From contig JABMCL010003304.1 in the NCBI GenBank assembly GCA_018857735.1, forward strand, positions 777,501 to 841,500: DNA of 64,000 nucleotides, in the 5' to 3' direction. Shown piece by piece: positions 37,440 through 49,164 of the stretch (position 1 is the stretch's first letter; the number at the start of each line of letters is the position of its first letter). The position numbers and the translations under genes are program-made. The stretch is from Alviniconcha marisindica. Its lineage: Eukaryota; Mollusca; Gastropoda; Provannidae. The notes below the pieces were generated by a model. That model was not told the DNA's origin. It saw only the letters and a program-made list of their open reading frames with translations, and ran no database searches.

Positions 37440-38285
37440 GACAGAAATTTGTTCTACAGAGCCACCACTCCCTGCAAAGTGTAATGGTGGGATTTTAAAA
37501 TCACTTTCTAAAGAACTACCATTCCAATTTCCATGCAAAGTGTAATGCTGTGATTTTAAAATTGCTTTCTAAAGAACTACCATTCCACGCAAACTGTAGT
37601 GCTGGGATTTTAAAATAAAGAACTACCATTCCATGCAAAGTGTAATGATGGAATTTTAAAATTGCTTTCTAAAGAACCACCATTCCACAAAAGTGTAGTG
37701 CTGGGATTTTAAAATAAATAACTACCATTCCATGCAGAATGTAATGCTGGGATTTTAAAATTGCTTTCTAAAGAACTACCATTCCACACAAAGTGTAGGG
37801 CTGGGATTTTAAAATAAAGAACTACCATTCCATGCAGAGTGTAACGATGGGATCTTAAAATCATTTTCTAAAGAACTGCCATCCCATGCAAAGTGTAATG
37901 ATGGGATTTTAAAATCATTTTCTACAGAACTACCATTCCACACAAAGTGTAGGGTTCGGATTTTAAAATAAAGAACTACCATTCCATGCAGAGTGTAACG
38001 ATGGGATCTTAAAATAATTTTCTAAAGAACTGCCATCCCATGCAAAGTGTAATGATGGGATTTTAAAATCATTTTCTACAGAACTACCATTCCACACAAA
38101 GTGTAGGGCTGGGATTTTAAAATAAAGAACTACCATTCCATGCAGAGTGTAATGATGGGGTCTTAAAATCATTTTCTAAAGAACTGCCATCCCATGCAAA
38201 GTGTAATGATGGGATTTTAAAATCATTTTCTACAGAACTACCATTCAATGCAAAGTGCAAAGCTGGGATTTTAAATAAATTTGTC
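37440..38285. repeat. about 54-bp minisatellite with a higher-order unit of about 155 bp
   Basis: The unit contains aaagaactaccattccatgc, aaagtgtaatgatggg and attttaaaatcattttct. From 37800 to 38225 three unit types (ttctaaagaactgcc, ttctacagaactacc, aaataaagaactacc) rotate in fixed order. Confidence 0.93.
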
Positions 38286-38399
38286 TTGAGCAGAATCCCA
38301 TCATGAAGGGCAACCTGTCTGTGTGCCAAGGTGAGTGTGCTTGTGGAAGCATGCTGACAATACACCTGTCCATTGGGCAAAGACAATCTACAGTTCAAT

Positions 38400-38790
38400 A
38401 CATTGAACTACACATGTACATCACAACTGGCCATTAAATACTGGCAGCAAAGCAATAAAATACAAAACTTGCGTAGCAGAAGAGCATTTGTATTGTTAGT
38501 CATTTTGTCTTAATTCGTGTGTGAAAACCTTGCATAATCAGACATTTTAATTCTTGAATGAGAACAGTATTTGTGCTATCAAATACTTCCTGTTGTTGGG
38601 ATGCCATAAAAGACTTAAGTGCTTCCTGGAGAGGTGGGGGTGGTGGGGGGGGGGGCAACTTTGTCATGCCATTCTTGCTAGGAGCTTTCGTAGCATCCTA
38701 CTTGCATGTTCACATAAGTATGGACTTCATGCACTGTGCAAGTTGAAGACTGATTACTTAGGTGACAGACTAAAGGACAAAAACAAACTT
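38400..38790. other. unassigned, G run
   Basis: Part of the last intron of the SDR gene as far as I can follow it. A G-rich run lies at 38632-38655. I could not find the terminal SDR exon here. Confidence 0.4.
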
Positions 38791-38792
38791 AC

Positions 38793-39029
38793 ATTTGTGA
38801 AGTCACCGAGCTGGTTGCTGCCATCAACAAGGTATCGGGCTCGAATTCTTGACTGGCTGACCGCAATTTCCATGGTGTCGATGACAGGGGCCAGGGAAGT
38901 GGCGCCAGTCTTGCTGTGCTCTGCCACAGCTTTGTACTGGTTGTCTATGTAGTCCTTTCCATACACCTGCCTCACCTCCTCATCCGCATTTTCCCATGCG
39001 TTGTTAAAATCATTGCGAATGTGTGGCAG
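38793..39029 (-). CDS. SDR exon 5
   Basis: Acceptor TGCTGTGCAG, donor AAT|GTAAGT, phase 0 at both ends, 79 codons. It codes for [15 protein letters not shown] ... [14 protein letters not shown] ... [18 protein letters not shown]. There is no stop, so at least one more exon must follow. Confidence 0.9.
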
Positions 39030-42000
39030 CTGCACAGCAGACAACATGATTGTACAGGGGGAACCACCTTTAGAGATCACTCTGAAAATTCCAGCTGGGT
39101 GCTTGTACAGTGGATCCTCTCTTCTGACCTCCCTGTGTTTGTTTTGCATGTTTGCATTCCTCATATAAAGCCCTCTGGTTCATCCCATCCATATCGCGGG
39201 AAACAGTTGCGTGTGCAACCGTTTCCCCACACTATGCCCACTGTTGATACAACTGGCCATTCTTGTAGTTGCATCCCAACCTCCATGGTTTTAATAATGG
39301 AACTGATCATGTCGCCAAGATTAATACTGCTGAAAGTAATCCTGGCACGGAAATCCCAACACTACAAGTATTTTGCTTTAGTCTTTAGAATCTTGGTATG
39401 TTACTAGGATGTTAATGACAATGTCAGCAGTTACTGATCATGGCATGTAAGATGACCCCAACAATCTACAACACAGGGTTTTGCCCCAAGCTCCTAGATG
39501 CACCTCTTTCCTCACAAGTTTTGGTTTGACCATCACATGGTACTGCGTTGACTGGTGAAATGCATGATGACTTAAATCTGCTTGCATGTGTGGTTATCTG
39601 ATTTGATTGCAGCTGATACATCTTGTCGTCAACGAACATATGCCATTAGAAATTTTGAAGGTTTTGTTTGGAATCAACCTGTCTTTCTGCTTCTTTGCTA
39701 TGCTTTTGCTTGTTAGGAAACATGGCAACCACTCTTGGGGAGTATTAATCATGACATTCTGATTATGTGGCTGGCAGCCCAGAACCTTCCATGTACTTGT
39801 GAGTCAGATCCCTCTTCCAGGACCATCCGAACAATCTACAATCAACATCCTAAAAGTGCAGTCAACAACCAAACAATCCACAGTCAACATCTCACCAATC
39901 CACAGTCAACATCCTAACAACCCAAAGTCAACATCCCAACAACCCACAGCCACCATCCCACCAATCCACAGTCAACATCCCAACAATCCACAGTCAACAT
40001 CCTAACAATCCATGGTCGACATCCTAACAATCCACAGTCAACATCCTAACAATCCATGGTCAACATCCTAACAATCCACAGTCAACATCCTAACAACCCA
40101 CAGTCAACATCCTAACAACCCATGGTTAAAATCCTAACAACCCACAGTCGACATCCTAACAACCCACAGTCGAACATCCTAACAACCCACAGTCAACATC
40201 CTAACAACCCATGGTTAAAATCCTAACAACCCACAGTCGACATCCTAACAACCCACAGTCAACATCCTAACAACCCACAGTCAACATCCTAACAACCCAT
40301 GGTTAAAATCCTAACAACCCACAGTCGACATCCTAACAACCCACAGTCAACATCCTAACAATCCACAGTCAACATCATAACAACCCAGGGTTAAAATCCT
40401 AACAACCCACAGTCAACATCCTAACAATCCATGGTCAACATCCTAACAACCCACAGTCAACATCCTAACAACCCATGGTTAAAATCCTAACAACCCACAG
40501 TCAACATCCTAACAACCCACAGTCAACACCCTAACAATCCACAGTCAACATGTAAACAATCCACAGCCACAAATCTAAATCCACAGTCAACATCCTAACA
40601 ACCCACAGTCAACATCCTAACAATCCACAGTCAACATATTAACAATCCACAGCCACAAATCTAACAATCCACAGGCAACATCCTAACAATCCACAGTCAA
40701 CAAGCAGCAGCTATACTCTGCAGTAGTATCATGGCCCTGCAAAGCAGCACTGTGTTACTGATGACATAAGTATACAGTACTTACTGCTGCTCTGTTTTGC
40801 AGCCCAGTGGACCCATAGTAGTTGCCAGGCTCCACCACTACCACCTTTACCCCAAACTGCTGCATCTCCAGTCGTAGGGCATCAGAGAAGGCTTCAATTC
40901 CAAAATTGCTGACTGAAAATGCTGACATAGAAGGCAGAGAAATGCGACCAGTGGCACCAGCAACATTAACCACCCGACCTGTTGACATAAAGCACAGACA
41001 GAAGCACCAGCAACATTAACCACCCGATCTGTTGACATAAAGCACAGACAGATGCATCAGCAACACTAACCACCTGATCTGTTGACGTAAAACACAGATG
41101 CATCAGCAATATTAACCACCTCACCTGTTGACATAAAACACAGACAGATGCCCCAGCAATATTAACCACCTGACCTGTTGACATAAAGCACAGACAGATG
41201 CACCAGCAACACTAACCACCTGACCTGTTGACATAAAACACAGATGCACCAGCAACATTAACCATCTGACCTGTTGACATAAAACACACAGACAGATGCA
41301 CCAGCAACACTAACCACCCGACCTGTTGCCATAAAATACAGACAGATGCACCAGCAACACTAACCATCTGACCTGTTGCCATAAAATACAGACAGATGCA
41401 CCAGCAACACTAACCATCCGACCTGTTGCCATAAAATAGACAGGTGCACCAGCAACACTAACCACTGAGATGCATCAGCAACACTAACCACTGACAGTTG
41501 ACATAAAACACTGACAGATGCACCAGCAACATTGTCCACCCAACCTGTTGACATAAAACACACAGACGCACCAGCAATGACATTCAACCTGCTAATGAAA
41601 AAACAAGATAAAGTAACGCAACCAGCTACACCGACAATGATATCTGACCCACTGACGCAAAAGAAAATATGGAAGACAGATTAGGGCTTATTTTGGTTTC
41701 CAGTGGTACCAAACACAACCAGAAGTCATACCTCTCATGAGCTGTAAAACAAACTCACATGTATCAAAATAGCTGTGCATGCAAGTGTAAGGACAAATGA
41801 GCTGTGTTGGCTGCTTGAAAAGGTGGCTTTACTCCCCTTATGCAAGGAAACAGTTAACTATCAATCATGCAAGGAAACAGTTAACTATCAATCATGCAAG
41901 GAAACAGTTACCTATCAATCAAGTTGTACTGAAAGGTAGAATTTCCATTTTCATGATATATGCTGAACAGGTGATTCCTTGATATATTCCTTGACATCAA

Positions 42001-45000
42001 AATCCCTTCAGCCACCTGAAAGCACCCACCTTTCTCAGCACGGATGAGTGGCAGGCAAGCCTTGGTCATGCGAATGGTCCCAAACAGATTAACATCTGCG
42101 ACTTTCTTGTAGGCATCGAGGGGAGTGAACTCCACATCCCCTCTCTGCAGTATGCCAGCGTTGTTCACCAGGGCCCATAGACCTGTGCAATGCCATGGCA
42201 AGAAAATGAGACCTCCACATTCACACAGTGGAACAACAAAGCAGCTGGAAACATATTTCCATATAAATTACTTCTTTTCAGTTAAAAATCTGCCTTCAGG
42301 GAACTAATGCAGAGAGTGTTCAGCAGGGATTTATATATAAATATATAGTTTTTAGTCACTTTGTCTTTAAAAGCACAGTTTCATCTGATGGGTATTCTCC
42401 ATGTGTGTGTTCTTCTGCAAACTGTAGTCAAAATGTGTTGGAAGTAGATTGGGGGGGGGGGGGGGGGGGGGGACAAAGTGGGAGAAAGGGATGATCATTT
42501 TCAGTGCAGAGGACACTGTTTTATATCCCCCTTCCCCCCATCATTGGACACTCTGTTTTGTCCCCCCATTCCCCCACCCCATTTCCCCAGAAAAGAATTC
42601 AGTGGAAAAAAAATCGTAAGAGAGTAGTTCACCTGTACTGAACCACACAAAAAGAGAGTGCAAAAGTGTGCTGTTTAAGAAAGATGGTCCCCTGTGGTGG
42701 TGTTTTTCAACAGGGGCTTCAACATTACAGTTTTATCTCATACCAATACGTTTATCAAATGTACAATTCCCTTTGGCATAGCAAAGTTACAAGTCACACT
42801 TAAACCAAGCAGCACCTTGGCTAGGGAACTGCTCTCTGATGTAGTCGACACAACTCTGGACATTTTTGTCATCTGTGACGTCCAGCTGCAGGATGTGCAG
42901 GTGCCCTGTGGAGTCGGACTTGAGCAGCTGGGCCCCATCAGATGACTTGTCAAGGCATCCCGCCACCACTGTGAATCCCACTGAGTTGAGCCTTCGTGCC
43001 AGAGCATTGCCAAATCCTGAAACCACACAACCCTGTACATAAGTGTAAGCATGCAGCCTTGAAATCGTACATTTAAGGGATTTGCTTTTGAGGTTGTTCA
43101 TGGGAATTTTACTTTAAAGACAAAAAGACTTGTTAAGGCATCCCGCCACCACTGTGAATCCCACCAGGTTCAGTCTTCATGCCAGAGAACCACCACTGTG
43201 AATTCCACCAAATTCAACCTTCATGCCAGAGCATTGCCAAACCCTGAAATCACACAACCCTGTAGGTGGAGTCATGCAGTCTTGAAATCATACCACTATG
43301 TGATCTACTCTGATGTTGTTCATGTGACAAACTGAAATTATATCATGAAGTCCTGACTGAAATCAAACATTTGTGGGCATTATTTTGATGTCGTTCAACA
43401 ACTAACAACTTTAAAATCATGCATCTTTGGACATTTTTCACTGGTCTTGTCCAGCTGATGAACCCTAAAATCACAGGTCTGAGGATGCCATTCTGTTGCT
43501 GTCAATGTGATGACATGAACCATCTTAATTTGACTGGAAAATGAATGATGTGAAAAGTACTATGTTCACCTGACATACATTTAAAACATTTACTTTTTCT
43601 TGCAAGATTTTCAGTGACCCAAATAGACGTAAAGATCAGAAACACAGCAGAATGAGTGAGTACAGCTGAACAGAGGTTGCCAGCATGCATAGTTGGGATG
43701 ATCTCATACACCTCATACATCTTTTCAGGTTTTTGATGCGGTCAAACACACACCACTTGCGGTCAAAAATGCGTCAGTTACTTCCCACAAACCACAGCTG
43801 ATAAAACTTGTGTGCTGCAATAGCAGCACTGCTGTAGAAGAAATTTACTATCAGCTATCAGTTTCTGTACCAAAAATACAACACACAGCCCTATTCCACT
43901 CTAACAATAAAACATGCATGCACACACCCAGTAGTATTACATTTGTGCTCCAACTGGTTTTTACTGTTAGTGTTCCTTAGCTGAAACTCTGAACTTCACT
44001 CAAAATGTGCAACCATTTTCCCATACTCAAATCAAAATACTGTCAAACACACAAGTGCAGTGTTACCTGCCATTGTGGCAGTTGTGTTCATTCCCTTTTT
44101 TGTTGAACCATGTAATCCCAGTATCTAAATCTTAATACAGGAAAATTTCACTCTGTGTTCTGGCAAGTCAATTAAGATGTTCAATGACAGCAGCATCAGT
44201 AGTCTGGTTGAGGCACTGGCACTGTTAATAATTCTGTTCAGATGTATCATGGCAATGTAATACCTATATTACTGGAGTCAAGATTATCATCTGATATCAG
44301 ATTTGCCCATGTCCACTTACACAAAAGTTAACTCCACTGTCTGTCATAATAATGCATAACCCATTACTCCAGTATAAATACTGTTTTCAGTTTTGTGGTA
44401 ACAGTAACAAAAACAGAACAAAACAAAACAAAAGCTTTAAATCTCTATTTCACTATACCATGACAGTATATATATAATACTAATATTACCTTGTTATCAG
44501 TTTTGTGTTAACAGCAAAATGATGTGAGCATGGGTGTACATTCTTAAGTCAGAAAAAATTACACAGTATATAAACAAAAAGCATTGGTTGCTGACTTTTA
44601 TGTAAAATAACAATAATAATAATAATGTACATTTATCATGCACTCATCAACGCCCTGAGCGCTCACATGATACATATTAACCTAAATACAATATTCTATA
44701 CACATGGCACTAGCTCACACTAGCTCACAGTGATGAAGCAATTCAGCAACAAACCATAAATGTCGGCTGTCAAAACAGATTACTGCACAGAAATGTGTGA
44801 GCATGGGTATGATATACTGTATGCCTTCCTGAAAAAATTGACATAAAATAAGAGGCACCTAACAGTAGTAACACTGGTTGATCTTTTCTTAAAACTGTTT
44901 TTCTTTTTCTTCTTTTAATTTCACTGTGAAATCTGGCAAGTGACAATGGCATTAAATGTAACAACCACAAACAAAGGCTTGGCACATGTCACCAAAACTG

Positions 45001-46698
45001 ACATTCTGCAATGAAACTATTATCACTTGCCAAACCAAGATCAACAAGCACAGGCAACCTTGTTAGTACAAAACCTAGTCATGACCTGAATCGGGCAAAG
45101 TGACACAACCTAATGCCTACATTTTATGGGTCAGAAGGTCCTTTCTCCACTTATCAATGACCACCCACTGACCCCAACTCACCTACATTATGTGACAATC
45201 AACAGGTTTGAGACCTACATGACACAGATGTACTGTACTGGGCAAAATTGTTAGTGTTACCAGTCTGCATTTGTTCTTCCATCAGTGTTTTTCAAAATTT
45301 GTATATCTATTATATCACCCCCTTTTTTTAAAAACTTTTTTTAAATCTAGACACATACATATTTTTGTTTATTTATGCATTTGTTTCCTCCTGTTATTCA
45401 TTTACTTATTACTTTTAAAACTTGTTTGGCTATTTATTCATATTTACAAACTTACATGTACTCATTTCATCTGCTTCAATTTCATCTCTGGAACATCCCC
45501 TCCCCCCCCCCCCCACCCCCCTCCCCCCCCACCCCCAGGGGTCTGATCTTCCACCCTACAGTCCAACCAGACAAATACAATCTGCACCAACACTTGTACC
45601 TTTGTCATCCCTTTTGTAAACGCAAAAGCATTTGGTAAAAAGATCATTTTCTTATGCTAGCCCATCTGTTTGGAACTCTTTGCCTCAAACTGTCACCACT
45701 CTGATTTTTCTTCCTCATCCAACACTGCCCTCAAAACTCACCTGTTCAGTAACTACTTTTGAACTGTCTTTTTTACAACTGTGTCTATTCCCCCCCCCCC
45801 CCCCCTGTCCATACAATTTTGTGTGTGCATTATGTGTGTTTGAGTCTCTGTGTGACATCTCTGTGTATGATAGTCTTAAACTGTCAAGTGCTCTGGGCTC
45901 CCACCTTATGTGAAAGATGGGTGTTATACAAATCCCCTTTATAAATATTTTATCATTATTATCTGTTTGTTGGTTTGTCTAATAATACTTTCCCATTATT
46001 ATATCTAATTACCATACTATTTGTTTAACTGGCTACCTTTATAGGTTAAACAAGGACAAATCATATATATATATATCTGCCAAACCAATCTGAATCACTC
46101 TCAGAAATTAACAGTACTCCCCTGGGTGGATTTATCTGCCAAGAGTGGATAAATTTACCTGAATCACATAATCTACAGTACTTCATTGGGTGGATCAACC
46201 TGCCAGGTGATGAATGGCATCCAGTAATCTTCACCATTTTAGCAGATGGACTAGTCTATCAGGTGCGAATTAAGTTACATGGATCACTTCCATTAATCTG
46301 CACAACTTCACTGGCTATGTCTATCTACCAGATGATGTCAGATTACCTGAATCAAATACAGTAATCAGAACTAGCTTACTGTGTGGATCCATCTATCAGG
46401 TGATGACGAATTTACCGCAATCACATCCAGTAATCTGCACTACTTTACTGGGTGGAGCCATTTACCAGGTGACGACAAATTTACCTGAGTCGCATCCAGT
46501 GATCAGCACTACTTTGTTGGCTGGATCAACCCGCCGTTTGATGGCAAATTTGATGGCCAAAAAGACAATGTAGATGAAGGCCATGGTCAAGATAGTCAGT
46601 CCCACTTCTCGCTGAGCCACAAAGAATGGCAGAAAGGCGAGAGCCATCAAGTAGGCAAACTCAAAGATCTGAAGACCCAGAAACTGTTTCAGCTCCAT
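38793..46698 (-). CDS. membrane-anchored short-chain dehydrogenase/reductase (SDR9C/HSD17B2/BDH1-like), likely catalytically inactive, 3' end missing
   Basis: Coding exons (minus): 46698-46485, 43016-42816, 42182-42030, 40978-40785 and 39029-38793. Phases agree at every junction and give 333 residues. Residues 1-52 hold two hydrophobic stretches ([26 protein letters not shown]), so the protein should sit in a membrane, probably [19 protein letters not shown] holds the TGxxxGxG cofactor motif; LQLDVTD and LVNNAG follow. At the active site the usual N-V-S-S reads NVAG and the usual YxxxK reads AFSVSN, so catalytic Ser, Tyr and Lys are Gly, Phe and Asn. [11 protein letters not shown] and [15 protein letters not shown] are typical of the RDH/HSD17B/BDH1 group, which acts on retinoids, steroids or hydroxybutyrate. 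With the triad gone, a non-enzymatic role is inferred. The C-terminal exon was not found. An acceptor at 46712-46714 implies a 5' UTR exon upstream. Confidence 0.88.
39830..40705. repeat. 22-bp minisatellite, about 40 copies
   Basis: The unit is aacaa(c/t)ccacagtcaaca followed by tcct. Variants with catggttaaaa recur every fourth to sixth unit. It lies in the intron between SDR exons 4 and 5. Confidence 0.96.
40785..40978 (-). CDS. SDR exon 4, altered active site
   Basis: Acceptor GTCAACAG, donor GCA|GTAAGT. It codes for [34 protein letters not shown] and [20 protein letters not shown] and N stand where the SDR YxxxK motif should have Y and K. Confidence 0.92.
40960..41590 (-). repeat. about 50-bp minisatellite made from the SDR exon 4 acceptor junction
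   Basis: On the minus strand each unit has ttatgtcaacag followed by the first 20 or more bases of exon 4 (gtcgggtggttaatgttgc). About 12 copies; the nearest are 50 bp apart (acceptor equivalents at 40978, 41028, 41078). Confidence 0.93.
41825..41920. repeat. three copies of a 24-bp repeat
   Basis: caaggaaacagttaactatc followed by aatcatg or similar, three times in tandem, just downstream of SDR exon 3 on the minus strand. Confidence 0.9.
42030..42182 (-). CDS. SDR exon 3
   Basis: Acceptor ATTGCACAG, donor AAAG|GTGGGT. It codes for [18 protein letters not shown] ... [20 protein letters not shown], including its structural Asn, is intact. Confidence 0.92.
42451..42472. repeat. poly-G run
   Basis: A run of about 22 G in the SDR intron between exons 2 and 3. 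Confidence 0.95.
42816..43016 (-). CDS. SDR exon 2
   Basis: Acceptor GGTTTCAG, donor CAAG|GTGCTG (weak). It codes for [15 protein letters not shown] ... [13 protein letters not shown] ... EQFPSQ. The second half of TGxxxGxG and the cofactor-selecting region are here. Confidence 0.9.
43125..43270 (-). repeat. partial duplications of the SDR exon 2 acceptor junction
   Basis: Two broken copies of exon 2 start plus its upstream intron (plus strand: catcccgccaccactgtgaa, catgccagagcattgccaaa, cctgaaatcacacaaccctg) follow the true junction at 43016. Confidence 0.85.
43280..45470. other. SDR intron 1, mostly unassigned
   Basis: AT-rich unique sequence. Motifs such as ctgaaatcatgcat recur loosely at 43340-43420. 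No exon is visible. A repeat remnant at 44595-44680 is listed separately. Confidence 0.5.
44595..44680 (-). mobile_element. LINE/SINE-tail-like remnant
   Basis: aataataataataatgtac, then atttatcatgcactc and gccctgagcgctcac. The inverted form matches trinucleotide-tailed ends with GCGC pairs common in marine invertebrates. Confidence 0.4.
45500..45538. repeat. C-rich low-complexity run
   Basis: C runs interrupted by single A or T; G-rich on the SDR sense strand. Confidence 0.93.
45615..45970 (+). mobile_element. 3' end of CR1/L2-like non-LTR retrotransposon
   Basis: The plus frame has [18 protein letters not shown], then STLPSKL-type sequence in a shifted frame; this is the C-terminal reverse-transcriptase tail signature. 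A 3' UTR follows with aagtgctctgggctccc and an ATTATT tail. A C run lies at 45789-45804. Broken copy in the first SDR intron. Confidence 0.75.
46090..46480 (-). repeat. about 69-bp minisatellite made from the SDR exon 1 donor junction
   Basis: Plus-strand unit: aatttacctgaatcacatcc, agtaatctgcactactttac, tgggtggatc. This is the reverse complement of the end of exon 1 plus its donor. Donor equivalents are spaced 69, 69 and 68 bp (46485, 46416, 46347, 46279). About 6 copies, increasingly diverged away from the exon. Confidence 0.92.
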
Positions 46699-46711
46699 GA
46701 TGCTGGCACTA
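46485..46711 (-). CDS. SDR exon 1 (coding), membrane anchor and start of the cofactor motif
   Basis: Acceptor CTTTTCAG, ATG at 46698-46696 (MELKQFLG), donor CTCAG|GTAAAT in phase 1. It codes for both hydrophobic segments and VVLITGCDS. Confidence 0.88.
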
Positions 46712-46749
46712 CTGAAAAGGAAACATATATTTTTACACACACACATTAC

Positions 46750-47342
46750 ATGTGACAGAAACAGGCATAAATACTTTATGAAATTTATCCCGTTAGGTAC
46801 AAGGAACTGACATAAATTAAATCAATCACAACTATACACACACACACACACACACAAAATTTTTTAAAATAATAATTGACATACACACAGAGAGACAAGA
46901 AATTCAAGCTCAAGCCTCATGGTGGGCAAATGTCTGTGTTCAAGATAAGAAGAAGGGAAAACATTTGGTGGGCAACTGTCCTACATGTACATCCATATTT
47001 TTGACCAGTGCATTTGACAACAAATGTGTGCAGGTAAAGAATGAAAACAGAAGAAAAAATATGTGGAATATATAAACAGAATGTATTTATAAATTATATG
47101 ATATGCATAGTACTGGCTGTCTGATCAGCATTAAAAGTTGGCAAAATCATGTAAAAATTACACTTTTTTTTTTACAACCGTACTGAGATCTTCAAAGTTC
47201 AGTTGGGAGTACAGATGCACTCATAATTTTATTTTTGTTTGATCAAATTTTAGGAGTTATTTGTATGGTTCGAACTTCTATGCCACATGCCGTTAGGTCT
47301 TCTCTTATCAAAATTTGTCTGCAGAAGCGTTAACTCGAAAGC

Positions 47343-47345
<3 letters not shown>
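46750..47345. other. upstream of SDR coding exon 1
   Basis: AT-rich with a CA tract near 46838-46856. No exon is recognisable. The SDR 5' UTR exon and promoter should lie here or beyond the GA tract. Confidence 0.4.

Positions 47346-47435
<90 letters not shown>
47346..47435. repeat. (GA)n microsatellite
   Basis: About 45 GA units between the divergent SDR and IKK genes. Confidence 0.96.
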
Positions 47436-47438
<3 letters not shown>

Positions 47439-48663
47439 CAGTTTTACCCTACTTCAAGAGTCGAACCCTTGGCCACTACATTTAATGTCCGCATGTTAAC
47501 ATAACGAATCCAGCGTATTTTAGCCAAACAGCCGCGATAAAGAAGACCCAAGAAGGGATAAGGAAGACAGAGCAACAGCGAGAGAGACGTCTGCGACACA
47601 CTGCGGTGATCATGTGCCTTACATTGCGTAAAATGAAACTGCAGCATACATACATGTCCCAACCTAGATTTCACTAAGGCCTTCGCAACCCTTCGAACGT
47701 CAGTAATGGTCAGCTATGTTGACTGTGGACGAACTTGGAAGAAGAGAACAAATGCACAGACTGAAGGCAAGCGTTTTCAGACACTGTCGAAGTTCTTTGA
47801 GTGAAACACAGTGCGTCGGGAGAAGTGGAGAGAAAAAAATCACGCTTAACCTAAGGATGGTGTGGGGCTTAATGTCCTCAGATGTCGTGACATAATTTTA
47901 TTAGGGACAAAACTTAGACTAAGGACTTTGGGCTGTGATTGGAATTAGTTGTCTACCAAGGGACGCTACTCACAACGTTAGTCAGGACAGACATTGCACT
48001 TCCGCTTATTACAGTAATATTATTAGTGCGTTTTTATTTTGGAGTGTATTTTGTGTGGTTAACTTAAATAACACAGTGGCCCCATGTGATAGATCTATAT
48101 ACTAACGTTCTAATCTGAAGAAAAAAATCGAAAAATCCGCAGATGCTAAATAAAATCAATAAATTCGTGAGATGATCTAAAAATAGATACATCTGAAATG
48201 AGGCTGTGACTGTCTTGGGGCATGCTTTCTGGCAACAATACCCAATTCTTCATGGAATGCCACACTATGTCGCAAATGGGAACATTTTAACTAAACAGGT
48301 ACGGACTGACGATGGGTCAGGATTAGCAGGTTTGTTTGTTGACCGTTCATCGAAGAGTTTTCTATAATTCAACAGTTTTCTGAATCGAAAGTGGACATCC
48401 CCTCGAAGCCACGCATTTTTCGCGAGATCAAGCTAAACTTCAGTTCATGGGCTTGTTGACGTTGTTCTACTAGTGTCCCCTAATTACAGTTAGATCAAGG
48501 GTAAAATCCTGTCTAACGGTTTATTTTTTCACCCTGTCCCATAGTGTAGCATAAATTTTGCTTAAAAATATGGGGTTTGCTGTTTGAATCAAAGAAGAAG
48601 ATAACATGATTTCTTTCTTCATGACGATGTAGACCAATGTATTATTAGTTTTACCCGAATAAT

Positions 48664-48699
<36 letters not shown>

Positions 48700-49010
48700 C
48701 TCTGTCTATATATTATATATAAGATTGGTGATAGTTTAACGTAAGAACAACCAGCAATCATCCCAGTAAAATTGATACTGATAACTGATTAAAACTGACC
48801 GAGTGTGAAGAAAAGTGAAAAGAACATTAATAATAATATCAAGTGACTGGGTGTCAAATATTGAGCTTGAAATGTTGAAGTTTTATTGTAGTCTCTCTTT
48901 GTGTTGGTTGAAAGAGAAATTTACATTGAACTGGATGGTGTGAGTTGTAAGGATGTGATTGTGAACTTTAAAGGCAGCTTCCTGGATCAAATGCATGTGT
49001 TACTCAGTTT
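47436..49010. promoter_or_regulatory. intergenic region between divergent SDR and IKK genes
   Basis: The two genes point away from each other, so both promoters and their untranslated first exons should lie in about 46.8-50.5 kb. The stretch 47440-48500 is unique, more GC-balanced and CpG-bearing, the best candidate, but no TATA or initiator decides it. A SINE-tail-like phrase (gtggggcttaatgtcctc ... attagggacaaaa) lies at 47860-47910. Confidence 0.3.
48668..48697. repeat. (TA)n tract
   Basis: Short TA tract. Confidence 0.9.
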
Positions 49011-49015
49011 GTACA

Positions 49016-49016
<1 letters not shown>

Positions 49017-49050
<34 letters not shown>

Positions 49051-49071
49051 TTTTAAGTAAAAAAATTGCTT

Positions 49072-49124
<53 letters not shown>
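49017..49124. repeat. (GT)n and (TA)n tracts
   Basis: GT tract at 49019-49047 and TA tract at 49075-49123. Confidence 0.95.
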
Positions 49125-49127
<3 letters not shown>

Positions 49128-49164
49128 CTAATAGTTTGTATAAATTACTATAAGATCAACACTT

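Noticed and set aside
39830..40705. CRISPR-like array
   Set aside because: The 22-bp units are head to tail with no unique spacers, in an animal intron. It is a minisatellite.
40966..41587. Minus frames with repeated [12 protein letters not shown] peptides as a repeat protein
   Set aside because: They are copies of the exon 4 junction in the intron array and change frame between units.
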